Shown piece by piece: positions 52,323 through 62,169 of a DNA stretch of 64,000 bases. The notes below the pieces were generated by a model that worked only from the letters and a program-made list of their open reading frames with translations, did no database searches and was not told the origin of the DNA. How positions within the stretch are numbered: position 1 is the stretch's first letter; every line of letters starts with the position of its first letter. Position numbers and translations under genes: made by a program. Source of the DNA: Mycolicibacterium neoaurum ATCC 25795 (GTDB lineage: Bacteria > Actinomycetota > Actinomycetes > Mycobacteriales > Mycobacteriaceae); the NCBI RefSeq assembly GCF_000691525.1, contig NZ_JMDW01000005.1:1-64000 (forward strand), written 5' to 3'.

Positions 52323-53705
52323 CTATTGCGCCTGACTGACCGAGGACATGTGGAAATCGGGGATCCGCAGCGACGGCATGGTCGCCCGGGTGGCCCAATC
52401 ACCCCATTCCCTGGGCAGCGTCGGTTCACTGACCCCAGCCTCGGTGGCCCGGCGCAACAGATCCAGCGGGCTCTCGTTGAACCGGAAGTTGTTCACCGCG
52501 GCGGTCACTTCGCCGTCTTCGATCAGGTAGACCCCGTCGCGGGTCAGCCCCGTCAACAACAACACGGTCGGATCGACGGTGCGGATGTACCACAGCGTGG
52601 TCAGCAGCAGCCCGCGCTCGGTCGAGGCGATCATGTCCGCCGGCTCCGCGCTGCCACCGGTGACCAACAGGTTGTCGGCCGGAACCGCCACCGGCGCAGA
52701 GAATTCCGCGGCGGCCGCACGCGGGTAGGCCAGCGCGTTGATGACACCGTCGCGAATCCAGTCCACCCGGCCGATGTCCATCCCGTTGTCGAACACCGAG
52801 GCCTGGTCCGATGACGTCGGCACCGCGACGAACGGCCGGCATTCCTGCCCCGGCGCAGCCGGATCGGAGTACATGGTCAACCCGAGGTCGGTGAGCTTCT
52901 CCCCCACCCTGGTCCCACCCGGCGCCGACAACGCCGACCGGCCCTCCTGCGCACCGCGCCCGTCCATGCTCCAGGCCAGATAGATCAGCATGTCGGCGAC
53001 CGTCGAGGGTGGCATCAGGGTCTCGTAGCGGCCGGCGGGCAGCGCGACGGCGCGCTCGGCCCAACCCAGGCGCAATGACAGGTCTGCCAACAGCGCATCG
53101 GTGGACACATCGGCGAAATCGGGTGTGCCGACACCAGCCCACGCACTGGCGCCGCCGCGTTTGGCATTGATCTCCACCGAACCGGTCGGCTGCGTGTAAC
53201 GCCGCCGCAGGCCGGTCGAGGTGGCCACGAACGTCGTCTCCAGCACGTGGCGGGCATACCCGTAGAGCTGGTCGCCGGCGCCCCGGGCGGCACGGAAGCC
53301 GTGCACCAAACCCGTTGCCACATCGGTGAACACATCGGCACCGGTGCTGGGCACCGCGGCATCCCAGTCGGCGGGACCCGTGTCGGCGGGCAGGGCCGGC
53401 GCGGCATCACCGGCGGCGGGGGCCGCGGCGGCCGCATCCTGGGAGGCCGCGACCAGCGCGGTGATCGCCGCGGGATCGACCTCGGTGCTGCTCACCGATC
53501 CGACATGGGCCTGCTCGCCGCGCCGGATCACCGAGATGACCGTGGTGCTGCGCCCGACGGTTTCGCCGTTGGTGGTCATCGAGTTACCGGCCCAGCGCAG
53601 CGACGCGTCCGCGCGGTCGGTCACGATGACAATGGTCTCCTCGGCACGGCCGAGCCGGGCGGCCTCGGCGAGGGCGCGGTCGACGACCTGCTGTGGCGCG
53701 ATCAT
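52323..53705 (-). CDS. TldE/PmbA-family protease subunit
   Basis: 460 residues. TADTVGRSTTVIS-like N-terminus, then EINAKRGGASAWAG, APGGTRVGEKLTDLGLTMYSDP and LLLTGLTRDGVYLIEDGEVTAAVNNFRFNESPLDLL, the U62 peptidase pattern without the HExxxH zinc site. Works with TldD as a heterodimer that degrades unfolded peptides and matures some RiPPs. ATG overlaps the tldD stop (ATGA). Confidence 0.92.
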   Translation of the reverse strand: MIAPQQVVDRALAEAARLGRAEETIVIVTDRADASLRWAGNSMTTNGETVGRSTTVISVIRRGEQAHVGSVSSTEVDPAAITALVAASQDAAAAAPAAGDAAPALPADTGPADWDAAVPSTGADVFTDVATGLVHGFRAARGAGDQLYGYARHVLETTFVATSTGLRRRYTQPTGSVEINAKRGGASAWAGVGTPDFADVSTDALLADLSLRLGWAERAVALPAGRYETLMPPSTVADMLIYLAWSMDGRGAQEGRSALSAPGGTRVGEKLTDLGLTMYSDPAAPGQECRPFVAVPTSSDQASVFDNGMDIGRVDWIRDGVINALAYPRAAAAEFSAPVAVPADNLLVTGGSAEPADMIASTERGLLLTTLWYIRTVDPTVLLLTGLTRDGVYLIEDGEVTAAVNNFRFNESPLDLLRRATEAGVSEPTLPREWGDWATRATMPSLRIPDFHMSSVSQAQ

Positions 53706-55228
53706 GAGCGACCCGATTCTGCTTGGGTGTTCAGGACGTTGATACCGCGGAACAGCGCCGACGGGCAGCCGTGGCTGACCGGGGCGACCTGACCGGGCTG
53801 GGCCTTGCCGCAGTTGAACGCGCCACCGAGGCGCCAGGTCGACGGTCCGCCGACGGCCTCCATCGAACCCCAGAAGTCGGTGGTGGTGGCCTGGTAGGCG
53901 ACATCACGCAGCTGACCGTCCAGCCGACCGTCGCGAATCCGGAAGAACCGCTGTCCGGTGAACTGAAAGTTGTAGCGCTGCATGTCGATCGACCACGATT
54001 TGTCGCCGACGATGTAGATGCCGTCGGACACCCGGGAGATCAGGTCGGCGGTGCTGAGGTCCTCGGTTGCGGGCTGCAGCGACACATTGGCCATCCGCTG
54101 GATCGGCACGTGCTGCGCCGAATCGGCGTAGGAGCATCCGTTGGACCGGCGCACCCCGAGCCGCGGGGCGAACACCCGGTCCAGCTGATAACCGACGAAA
54201 AGGCCGTCGCGCACCAGGTCCCAGCTCTGGGCGCGCACCCCCTCGTCGTCGAAACCGACGGTGGCCAGGCCGTGTTCGACGGTACGGTCGGCGGTCACGT
54301 TCATCACCGGCGATCCGTACCTCATGGTGTTCAGTTTGTCCGGTGTCGCGAAGGACGTGCCGGCATACGCCGCCTCATAACCGATCGCCCGGTCGTATTC
54401 GGTGGCGTGCCCGATGGATTCGTGGATGGTCAGCCACAGATTGGTCGGGTCGATCACCAGGTCGGACGGCCCGGCGGTGACGCTGGGCGCCTTGACCTTC
54501 TCGGCGAGCAGCGCCGGCAACTCGGCCAGTTCTGCGCTCCAGTTCCACACATCGTCGGAGACGACGGCTTCCCAGCCACGCCCCATCGGGGGTGCCAGCG
54601 TCCGCATGGTCTCGAATGAACCCGCCGCCGCATCGACGCTCACGGCGTCCAGCAGCGGCTGCACCCGCACCCGTTGCTGGGTGGTGGAGGTGCCGAAACT
54701 GTCGGCGTAATAGGTCTGTTCCTTGACCGCCTGCAGACTGGCCGACACGTGATCCACCCCGTCGGCGGCGAGCAGGCGCTCCGAATAGTCGCCGAGCACC
54801 GCGATCTTGTCCGCCGTCGGGATCGTGAACGGGTCGATCCGATAGCTCGACACCCAGCTCAGATCGTTATAGACCGGTTCCTCGGCCAGTTCGATGCGCT
54901 CGGCGTTCAGCGGTGCCAGCGTGGTGGCCACCCGGACGGCGCGGCGGGCCGTCTCGGCGGCCACCTCGGGGGCCAACTCGGCATGCGCGGCGAACCCCCA
55001 GGTGCCGTCGACGATGACCCGCACCGCCAACCCGACCTCGTGGTTGATATCGGCGGTTTCCAGGCTGCCGTCACGTAACTGGATGATCTCGGTGGTCAGT
55101 CGGTGGATCCGCAGGTCGGCATAGCTGGCGCCGGCCGCCAACGCCGCCGAGAGGGCGGCGTCGGCCAGTGCCCGGCGAGGTAACGCGAGAAAATCGGCAT
55201 CGACCGAGTGGGCAGTCACGGCCCCCAC
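53702..55228 (-). CDS. tldD: TldD family metalloprotease subunit
   Basis: 508 residues. The zinc motif TIHESIGHATE (HExxxH) is present, with EYDRAIGYEAAYAGTSFATPDKL and CSYADSAQHVPIQRMANVSL downstream. It is the catalytic partner of the adjacent TldE and is transcribed first. No RiPP precursor is visible nearby, so a general housekeeping role is most likely. Confidence 0.93.
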   Translation of the reverse strand: MGAVTAHSVDADFLALPRRALADAALSAALAAGASYADLRIHRLTTEIIQLRDGSLETADINHEVGLAVRVIVDGTWGFAAHAELAPEVAAETARRAVRVATTLAPLNAERIELAEEPVYNDLSWVSSYRIDPFTIPTADKIAVLGDYSERLLAADGVDHVSASLQAVKEQTYYADSFGTSTTQQRVRVQPLLDAVSVDAAAGSFETMRTLAPPMGRGWEAVVSDDVWNWSAELAELPALLAEKVKAPSVTAGPSDLVIDPTNLWLTIHESIGHATEYDRAIGYEAAYAGTSFATPDKLNTMRYGSPVMNVTADRTVEHGLATVGFDDEGVRAQSWDLVRDGLFVGYQLDRVFAPRLGVRRSNGCSYADSAQHVPIQRMANVSLQPATEDLSTADLISRVSDGIYIVGDKSWSIDMQRYNFQFTGQRFFRIRDGRLDGQLRDVAYQATTTDFWGSMEAVGGPSTWRLGGAFNCGKAQPGQVAPVSHGCPSALFRGINVLNTQAESGRS

Positions 55229-55244
55229 CGTAGCGGGCCGTCGG

Positions 55245-55724
55245 TCAGCGTGTGTGCATCCCGTAGGGCACGGCCGAGACCAGCGTCACCGCCTGGAGCT
55301 GCCCCGTCGGCAGACGATACTCCCGCCTCTCACCGGATCGCGCACCGCAGATTGCCTCGCCGAGAGGCGAATTCACCGAGTAGACCTCGATATCGCCGTA
55401 GTCCGCGCCGCGCACGCCGAGCAGGAACGTCTCGGTTTCCGGGTTGGCCGAGCCGTCCTCGAAGCGCACGGTCAGCACCATGCCGAGTTCGGCGACACCG
55501 TCGTTGGGCGGGTCCTCGCCGACGACCGCGGCGGCCAGCATGTCGTGGATCTGTTGGATGCGGCCCTGCTGCGCCCGCCGCACCGCCACGGCGTTGCTGT
55601 CGGCGGCGTCGCTGTCGTCACCGTCGACGCCGGTGATCGACCAGGTACGCAGCACCTCCAACTCCTCGAGCAATCGGGCATGGGCGTCCGGGGTGAGCCA
55701 GACAGGCGTCGCGGCGGTGGTCAT
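55245..55724 (-). CDS. GreA/GreB-family transcription elongation factor
   Basis: 159 residues from ATG 55724 with CGAGGAG upstream; a much longer upstream frame is spurious. N-terminal coiled coil (TPDAHARLLEELEVLRT... RRAQQGRIQQIHDML) and a C-terminal FKBP-like domain ending VNSPLGEAICGARSGERREYRLPTGQLQAVTLV. The length fits GreA. The coiled-coil tip has GVDGDDSDAADSNAVA, acidic as needed for transcript cleavage. It may be a second Gre-like (Rv3788-type) factor rather than the main GreA. Confidence 0.85.
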   Translation of the reverse strand: MTTAATPVWLTPDAHARLLEELEVLRTWSITGVDGDDSDAADSNAVAVRRAQQGRIQQIHDMLAAAVVGEDPPNDGVAELGMVLTVRFEDGSANPETETFLLGVRGADYGDIEVYSVNSPLGEAICGARSGERREYRLPTGQLQAVTLVSAVPYGMHTR

Positions 55725-55748
55725 GGGAACTCCTCGTATCGATGGTTG

Positions 55749-55786
55749 GTCGTCAGGGGCGGGGATATCCCTCCGCCCCTGACGAC
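55749..55786. terminator. Strong hairpin after the D-amino acid dehydrogenase-like gene
   Basis: Perfect 14-bp GC-rich arms (GTCGTCAGGGGCGG / CCGCCCCTGACGAC) with a 10-base loop, 16 bases past the stop at 55802 and 25 before the GreA-like ATG. No U-run, which is common for mycobacterial terminators. Confidence 0.65.
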
Positions 55787-55801
55787 AGGGTGAAAGTCGT
55801 G

Positions 55802-57067
55802 TCAGCGCAGCGGGTCGAACGCACGCAGCGCCTCGGGTTGCTTGCCGGTGGTGATCTGCTCGGTCAGCAGTCGGCCGGTCACCGGGCCGTGGGCCAGTCC
55901 CCACATGCCGTGCCCGCCCGCCACATAGACGCTGGGACCGACCTGACCGATCATGGGCAGGCCGTCGGCACTGACGGGCCGCGGACCGACCCACACATCG
56001 CGCGCCTCGTCCCATCGCACCCCGTCGAGCAGACGTGCGGCCGACCTGACGATCGAGCGGACCCGGGCCGGCGCGATGGGTGCCTCTGGTTCCCGGAATT
56101 CCATGGTGCCCGCCACGCGCATCGCACCCTGGTAGGGCGTGCATGCCACCCGTTCGGTGGGCAGGTAGATCGGCCCCGGCATGGCCCGGTCGATGGGCAC
56201 CGTGAACGAGTACCCGCGGCCGGCCCGGACCGGGACTCGCACCCATGGCCGGGTCAGTTCGTTCAGCCACGCGCCGGTGGCGACGACGACGGCATCGGCG
56301 GTGTAGTCGGTGCCCCCGGCACCGCGGACGATGACGCGGCTGCCCTGCGGGCTCACCCCGATGACCTGGTCGACCGGCATTGCCGCGCCGCGTTCGGCCA
56401 CCGCCTCACCGAGGGCGGTAACGAACCGTCCCGGGTCGATATACCGCTGCCGATCGACGGCGACGGCCACGGTGGCCACGCCCGAGGTCAGCGGCACGGC
56501 CTCGCGCAGACCGGCACCGCGAAGCTCGTTCACCTCGACGGCCAGGCCCGCCCGCTCCAGCATCGCGATCTCGTGCCGTAATTCACGGGCGTGGGCGTCG
56601 GTCTCGAACAACGCGGTGATCGCCGATTCGGTGACCGGTACATCCACCCCGTTGCCCGAAAGTACGTCGAAGGCCTCCAGACATTCGGCGTTGAAGGGCT
56701 GATTGGCGCGCACCGCGCGCTCGGCCGACGCCGTGGTGCAGTGCCGGGCGAAGGTGGCGAGGAAACGCGCGAGGCCGAGATCGGCTCGCAGCGGAATATG
56801 CAGTGGCGCAGACGGATTGAACAACGATTTCAGCCCGTATCGCAGCACCGCGGGCTGGTTGAGCGGAATGGTCAGCGCAGGTGAGAGCCAGCCGGCGTTA
56901 CCCCACGACGCGCCGGCCGCCACCCCGGTCCGGTCGATGACGGTGACCTGCACACCACGTTCCTGCAGGAACCATGCGGTGGACAGCCCGACGATGCCGG
57001 CACCCACCACCACGACCTGCCGCGGTCCGCCGTCGATGCGATCGACCCCGGCCATCCCCTCGCCCAT
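55802..57067 (-). CDS. FAD-dependent D-amino-acid dehydrogenase (DadA-like)
   Basis: 421 residues from ATG 57067. Rossmann VVVVGAGIVGLSTAWFLQERG for FAD, GASWGNAGWLSPALTIPL, a central DAO-like domain (QRYIDPGRFVTALGEAVAERGA) and C-terminal VGPRPVSADGLPMIGQVGPSVYVAGGHGMWGLAHGPVTGRLL. Oxidatively deaminates a D-amino acid (or secondary amine) to the keto acid. A PucR regulator gene lies just upstream, suggesting control by an amino acid-type ligand. Confidence 0.88.
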   Translation of the reverse strand: MGEGMAGVDRIDGGPRQVVVVGAGIVGLSTAWFLQERGVQVTVIDRTGVAAGASWGNAGWLSPALTIPLNQPAVLRYGLKSLFNPSAPLHIPLRADLGLARFLATFARHCTTASAERAVRANQPFNAECLEAFDVLSGNGVDVPVTESAITALFETDAHARELRHEIAMLERAGLAVEVNELRGAGLREAVPLTSGVATVAVAVDRQRYIDPGRFVTALGEAVAERGAAMPVDQVIGVSPQGSRVIVRGAGGTDYTADAVVVATGAWLNELTRPWVRVPVRAGRGYSFTVPIDRAMPGPIYLPTERVACTPYQGAMRVAGTMEFREPEAPIAPARVRSIVRSAARLLDGVRWDEARDVWVGPRPVSADGLPMIGQVGPSVYVAGGHGMWGLAHGPVTGRLLTEQITTGKQPEALRAFDPLR

Positions 57068-57204
57068 GGCGCGCCCTCCTGACTCCGATGCTTCGGAACG
57101 GCGTCGTCGTCCGACGCCGTACAGGGCCATCATGCGGCCGATCGGAAGGCCTGGTGTTGCGGTATCCGACAGTTGGGTACAAGCCGATTGTGGCGATCCG
57201 ACAA

Positions 57205-58728
57205 TCAGCCGCGGTCGAGGGTTGCCAGTTCGATCATCATGGCCAGCCGCTTGCGCGGATCGTCGACCTGCACTGCGGCCACCTCGGCCATCTTGCGCAA
57301 CCGGTAGCGCACGGTGTTCTCGTGCACGCCGAGAACCGCGCCGGTGCGCACCGGATCACCCTGGCATTCCAGCCACACCCGCAGGGTCCGCACATAGGGA
57401 GTGCCGTGTTCGCGGTCGTGCCGGTCCAGATCGATGACCGGTCCCCGACTCGGGCCACGGCCGTTGTCCACGGCGGTGCGCAGACGCTGCAGGACCAGGT
57501 CGTCCCAGGATTCGTCATAGGCCGGCGGGGGTAGATCCGGCGCTCCGGCCTCGTGCAGGGCCAGACATTCGTCTGCCTCCCAGCGGGCGGCGGCCAGCTC
57601 GCCCGCCTCGGCGGCCCCGCTGATACCGGCCATCAGCGTCGCCTGCCCCGGCAGGACCGCGCGCAGTTCGTCCAGCCACGCCCGTGCGGTTTCGGCGCTC
57701 TCCCCCGGCAACACCGTGTACACAGTGTTCTCCGCCAACGCGCTGCGCCCGGGACGCGACCACCCGAAGCCGGCCGTGGCCTTCTCGAAGGTCACCAGCA
57801 GCGCGGTGTGCCGGTCGGGTTCCAGCCGGGCGCGCAATGCGATGACCCGCAGCGGCCCCAGCGGCAGCCCCACCCGGCTGGCCACCGCGACCGCATCGGC
57901 GGCACCCTCGAGCAGACGCTGCACCGATTCCGACTCCACCTGGCGCTCCAGGTCGGCACTGGCGCGCGAGCGCAGCAGATGCAACGCGACGGTGCGCACC
58001 CCGGTGCGCAGCGCGGTCAGCCCCGTCCCCTGCAACGGCTCGGAACAGGCCACCCACACCGAGCCCAACAGCTCGCGGCCGACCCGGGCGGCGACCACCA
58101 TCCGTCCGGTCAGTCCGAGCTGCGGGTCCGGATCGACGAAGATCGGCTCATCGGAGGAGCCCAGATGCGCGAAGACACCGCGGCGGGCCAGCTCATCACG
58201 AACCCGCGCGGGTTGCTCGCGTCGCAGGATGGTCTCCACGCGCGCCGCATCGGCCGTCTGCTGCAATCGCGAATAGGCCAGCATCTGCGCGTGCCGATCC
58301 TCGATGATGACCGCGCCGCCGATCGCCGCCGCCAGGCTGTCCGCAAGCGCGAACAGATCGGTGGGACCGCGGCCCGATTCGGTCTCCCGGCCCTCCAGCA
58401 CCAGCCCGTAGGCCACGGCCGCCAGCTCGCTCCACGGCAGCGCGGCGTCCACCAACAGCACCGCGACGCCATCGGGAAGCGACGCGGGAACCTCGTCATC
58501 GGCGCCCCGGACCAGGACCACGGCCGCATGCGCCGAGACCGCCAAGGCCAACGCCTGATCCACCGAGTCAGCGCCGATGGCCAGCAGCACGTCACCGAGC
58601 ACCGGCTCGCCACCAGCGGTCTCGGGCAGCACCACGCTGCGCAGTTCGGTGCTGCGCGGCACCGCGCACAACCGCGTCACCACGCCATACCCGCCCAGCA
58701 CATTGACCAGGCGATCCAAGGTGATCAC
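57205..58728 (-). CDS. PucR-family transcriptional regulator
   Basis: 507 residues. N-terminal PucR ligand-binding domain (VLGDVLLAIGADSVDQALALAVSAHAAVVLVRG), a GGDEF-like middle, and a C-terminal HTH (GAVLGVHENTVRYRLRKMAEVAAVQVDDPRKRLAMMIEL). PucR regulators control purine, amino acid or amine catabolism. Probably regulates the DadA-like gene downstream on the same strand (137-base gap). Confidence 0.9.
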   Translation of the reverse strand: MITLDRLVNVLGGYGVVTRLCAVPRSTELRSVVLPETAGGEPVLGDVLLAIGADSVDQALALAVSAHAAVVLVRGADDEVPASLPDGVAVLLVDAALPWSELAAVAYGLVLEGRETESGRGPTDLFALADSLAAAIGGAVIIEDRHAQMLAYSRLQQTADAARVETILRREQPARVRDELARRGVFAHLGSSDEPIFVDPDPQLGLTGRMVVAARVGRELLGSVWVACSEPLQGTGLTALRTGVRTVALHLLRSRASADLERQVESESVQRLLEGAADAVAVASRVGLPLGPLRVIALRARLEPDRHTALLVTFEKATAGFGWSRPGRSALAENTVYTVLPGESAETARAWLDELRAVLPGQATLMAGISGAAEAGELAAARWEADECLALHEAGAPDLPPPAYDESWDDLVLQRLRTAVDNGRGPSRGPVIDLDRHDREHGTPYVRTLRVWLECQGDPVRTGAVLGVHENTVRYRLRKMAEVAAVQVDDPRKRLAMMIELATLDRG

Positions 58729-58737
58729 GATCGCAGC

Positions 58738-59559
58738 CTAGGTGGTGGCCAGAAAGGTGAACCCCTCGATATAACCCGCGACCCCGCACACCAGCGCCAA
58801 GACGATCAGGGCGACCACATCGGCGGTGTGCAGCCGTGACGGGTGCGCAGAGAGCTGGCCGGCACCCCCGCGCGCGGTGATGGCATCACCCATCTCATCG
58901 GCGCGCCGCAGCGACACCGTCACCGTGGCGGCCAGCAGGTCGATCAGATCGGACACCTGCGCCTTCATGCGCTCGCGGCGGCCGTCGGGCAGTTCCCGCG
59001 GACGCAGCCGCCGCGCGGCGTAGAGGATGCGGAACTCGTCGATGAGCATCGGGAAGGCACGCAGCGACAGCGCCACGGTGGCGGCCCAGTCGTCGATCGG
59101 TAGCCGCAGCCAGCGCAACGGTCGGCCGAGCGTCGACACCGCGGGGGCGATCTCGGCGACGTTGGTGGTCCACGAGACCAGCAGGCCCATGCCCAGCAGG
59201 ACGATCGACACCGCCGTCACGCGCAGGAACTTCAGCAGCCCGCCCAGCTCGAGCTCCAACCCGCCCAGCGTGACGATCGGGGTGCCACCGGCGAACGCTG
59301 CGGTCACCCCGCCGAGCAGGATGAGCAGCCAGATCCACCCAGGGATGCTCGGCAGCGCACCGCGCGGCACTCGCGCCAGCCCGATCGCGACGGCCAGCAG
59401 AGCCGTGATCATCGCGATGGGGATCCAGCCCGGGTAGAGCACCATCAACACCGCCAACGCGACGACGCCGATGAGTTTCGTGCCGGCCCAGAGCCGGTGG
59501 ATGACCGTGTCGCCAGGCACCGGGCGGAGCAGGACCAGCGGCCGCTTCTGTTCGCTCAT
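58738..59559 (-). CDS. ECF transporter T component (EcfT)
   Basis: 273 residues from ATG 59559. Several TM helices and the cytosolic coupling motifs [12 protein letters not shown] and [12 protein letters not shown] (Ala-Arg-Gly) of CbiQ/EcfT proteins. It couples ATPase movement to substrate binding in vitamin/metal uptake. Counterpart of M. tuberculosis Rv2325c by context. Confidence 0.88.
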   Translation of the reverse strand: MSEQKRPLVLLRPVPGDTVIHRLWAGTKLIGVVALAVLMVLYPGWIPIAMITALLAVAIGLARVPRGALPSIPGWIWLLILLGGVTAAFAGGTPIVTLGGLELELGGLLKFLRVTAVSIVLLGMGLLVSWTTNVAEIAPAVSTLGRPLRWLRLPIDDWAATVALSLRAFPMLIDEFRILYAARRLRPRELPDGRRERMKAQVSDLIDLLAATVTVSLRRADEMGDAITARGGAGQLSAHPSRLHTADVVALIVLALVCGVAGYIEGFTFLATT

Positions 59560-59581
59560 GTTGTTCGCTCGCAAGCTTCGC

Positions 59582-61600
59582 TCATGACGGCGTCCCCGAT
59601 GTGCTCGCGGGTACCGGCACCAACACGCCGTCGCGCAGGTGCAGGGTGCGCGGGCACAAATCTTCCAGACCCGCGAAATCGTGGGAGATCACGATGATCG
59701 TCAGCCCGCCTCGGCGCAGCTCCTCCAGCAGCCGCAACAACCCGCGGGCACTGGTCGCATCCAGTCCGGCCAGCGGTTCGTCGAGCACGATGGCCCGCGG
59801 CGCACGTGCCAGCAGACCGGCCAGAACGACTCGGCGCATCTGCCCGCCCGAGAGCTGATCGATGCGCCGGTCGGCCAGTTCGGGTTCCAGGCCGACGGTG
59901 GCCAGCGCGGCGTTGACCTTGCCGCGGTCCCGCGCGGAAAAGCCGGCGGCCGAGGCGATCTCGCGGAACACGTGACTGCGCATCAGCTGCAGTCGGGCGG
60001 CCTGGAACGACAGCGCCACCGCGCCCACCTGCTCGGCCACCGGCCGCCCGTCGAGCAGGCAGGTGCCGGTGGTGGGCTCGGTCAGTCCCGCCAGGATCCA
60101 GGCGAGCGTCGACTTGCCCGAGCCGTTGAGCCCGTGGATCAGCACACCGTCGCCCTCGTATACGGTCAGGTCGATATCGCGCAGCGCCGTGGTGGCCCAC
60201 GGGGTCCCGTCGCCGTAGCTGTGACCCACCCCGGAGAGTTCGAGGACCGGGACGTCGCTGGGACGCTCGCCGGTCGGCTCCGGCGGATCCGCGGACTCCA
60301 CCATCGCCGATCCGCCGGTGAGGTTGACCACCCGTTCGGCGGCCTCGGCCTCGCCGTTGTAGTGGGTGATGTGCACGAGCGCCATGTTCCGGCGGCGGGT
60401 CAGCTCGGCCAGCATCGACATCAGCCCGTCGCGGCCCTCCTGGTCGACCATGCTGGTCACCTCGTCGGCGATCAACAGCGCGGGTTTACGCGCCAGCGCC
60501 GCGGCCACCGCGAGGCGCTGCAGTTCGCCGCCGGACAGGCTGCCGGTGTCGCGCTCGTCGAGTCCGTCCAGGCCGACCTCGGCCAGTAGGGCCGGCACGT
60601 CGACGGTCGTCCCGGCGGGCAGTCCCCAGACGACATCGTCGGCCACCCGGGTGCCGAGGATCTGACTTTCGGGGTGCTGCATGATCACCGCGGTTCCGCC
60701 GGGTGCCCCGAGCCCGACGGCGCCGGGGCGCTCGACGACACCCTCGGTCGGTGGGCGGCCGCAGAGCACCAGCATCAGGGTGGTCTTCCCGGAGCCGTTG
60801 GCGCCGGTGACCGCGATGTGCTCGCCGGACTGCACACTCATCGACACCGGTCCGAGCGCGTCGCGGTCGGTACCCGGGTACCGGAACACGACATCGCGCA
60901 GGTGCAGCGGTGTCGGTGCGACCGGATCGGACTCGTCCAGGGATTCCAGCTTGTGCACATCGGGAACACCCGCCAACCGGCTGAGCACCCGGGACAATGC
61001 CCACCACCCCACCAGCCCGACGAAAACGATGGCGATCAGACCGTAGGAGAAGATGAGGATCGGCCAGTGATCGAGCAGGAAGCCGAAGATCTCGCGCACC
61101 TTGTCGGCGAGCGGTTGCAGGTCGGGGACGTAGCCCAGGATCGCGACGGTGCCGTCCACGTTGGCGGTCATCGCGGCAAAGACCAGCTCGCGCATGCGGG
61201 TGGCCACCAGCAGCACCAGCACGACGGCCGCGCCGAACAGCGCGCCGGCGGCCGCGGAGACCACGAGCACGGTGGGTAGACCGCGACCGCGGCGTTTGAC
61301 GAAGCCGACGAGCCCGCCGACATACGCGCAGTTGAGCACCGTCATCAGGCCGCCGATACCCGCGATGATGAAGGCCACCAACGCGCCGGCGACGGTCGCG
61401 GCCACCAGCACCCGCAACCGGTAGCGGTATGCGAGCAGCCCCATGGGCACGGTGGCCAGCAGGGACAACCCGGCGGCGAACGGGACCACGACGGCAATGA
61501 TCGCGATGGCCGCGGACAGCGCGGCCATGACGGAGGCTTGTGCCAACTCCCCCGGAAGCAATGAACCGGCCCGACGGGGGCGCGGCGGACCTGGGGGCAT
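59582..61600 (-). CDS. ECF transporter fusion: S-like membrane domain plus two ABC ATPases
   Basis: 672 residues from ATG 61600; upstream residues in the same frame are not conserved-looking. N-terminal five-to-six TM S-like domain (residues ~25-210), then ATPase 1 ([34 protein letters not shown]) and ATPase 2 ([34 protein letters not shown]). Together with EcfT this forms a self-contained importer, like Rv2326c/Rv2325c. Substrate unknown. Confidence 0.9.
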   Translation of the reverse strand: MPPGPPRPRRAGSLLPGELAQASVMAALSAAIAIIAVVVPFAAGLSLLATVPMGLLAYRYRLRVLVAATVAGALVAFIIAGIGGLMTVLNCAYVGGLVGFVKRRGRGLPTVLVVSAAAGALFGAAVVLVLLVATRMRELVFAAMTANVDGTVAILGYVPDLQPLADKVREIFGFLLDHWPILIFSYGLIAIVFVGLVGWWALSRVLSRLAGVPDVHKLESLDESDPVAPTPLHLRDVVFRYPGTDRDALGPVSMSVQSGEHIAVTGANGSGKTTLMLVLCGRPPTEGVVERPGAVGLGAPGGTAVIMQHPESQILGTRVADDVVWGLPAGTTVDVPALLAEVGLDGLDERDTGSLSGGELQRLAVAAALARKPALLIADEVTSMVDQEGRDGLMSMLAELTRRRNMALVHITHYNGEAEAAERVVNLTGGSAMVESADPPEPTGERPSDVPVLELSGVGHSYGDGTPWATTALRDIDLTVYEGDGVLIHGLNGSGKSTLAWILAGLTEPTTGTCLLDGRPVAEQVGAVALSFQAARLQLMRSHVFREIASAAGFSARDRGKVNAALATVGLEPELADRRIDQLSGGQMRRVVLAGLLARAPRAIVLDEPLAGLDATSARGLLRLLEELRRGGLTIIVISHDFAGLEDLCPRTLHLRDGVLVPVPASTSGTPS

Positions 61601-61678
61601 CACCCGATTCTGCCAGTTGACAGCGGCGCCCCGGTTCCACGGACTGTGACGGTGACCACGCCGACAGATTTGCGGATG

Positions 61679-61693
61679 CATAGTAAATCTATG
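61679..61693. promoter_or_regulatory. Inverted repeat, MarR operator candidate
   Basis: CATAG and CTATG flank a 5-base AT spacer, 13 bases before the MarR GTG and between divergent genes. An AT-rich site in GC-rich context, suited to autoregulation. Confidence 0.45.
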
Positions 61694-61706
61694 TAACCTT
61701 GGTCGA

Positions 61707-62156
61707 GTGGATCGCCAAGACCCCGCCGCCCTCGGCGCCGACCTGCTGGCCGTCGTCGCGCGCATCAACCGACTGGCAAACCAACGGATCGAGCTGCCGC
61801 TGCCGTTCGCTCAGGCAAGGCTGCTGGCCACCATCGAGGACCAGGGCCGAGCCCGGATCTCCGACCTGGCCGCCATCGACCACTGCTCACAACCGACGAT
61901 GACCACCCAGGTGCGCAGGCTCGAAGACGCCGGGCTGGTCTCGCGCACCGAGGACGCCGCCGACGCACGGGTCGTGTTGATCGAGATCACCGACGCCGGC
62001 CGGGCCATGTTGAACCGGGTGCGCGCCGATCGCAGTGCCGCGATCAATCCCTATCTGGACCACCTCGACGACGCGCAGCGCCGCGCGCTCGTCGACGCGA
62101 TACAGGTGCTGCGTGGGCTGCTCGACGACGCCCAGCAGGACCGCCGATCGAAGTAA
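61707..62156 (+). CDS. MarR-family transcriptional regulator
   Basis: 149 residues from GTG 61707. Winged [70 protein letters not shown]. Such regulators usually repress a neighbouring efflux or detoxification gene and respond to phenolic ligands. The MFS gene follows after 13 bases, so they form one operon. Confidence 0.93.
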   Translation: MDRQDPAALGADLLAVVARINRLANQRIELPLPFAQARLLATIEDQGRARISDLAAIDHCSQPTMTTQVRRLEDAGLVSRTEDAADARVVLIEITDAGRAMLNRVRADRSAAINPYLDHLDDAQRRALVDAIQVLRGLLDDAQQDRRSK

Positions 62157-62169
62157 GGAGTTTCACGCC

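Noticed and set aside
55245..56270. A longer version of the GreA-like gene starting upstream
   Set aside because: The extra ~180 residues overlap the DadA-like gene, are Arg/Gly-rich and lack family similarity. A strong ribosome site precedes ATG 55724.
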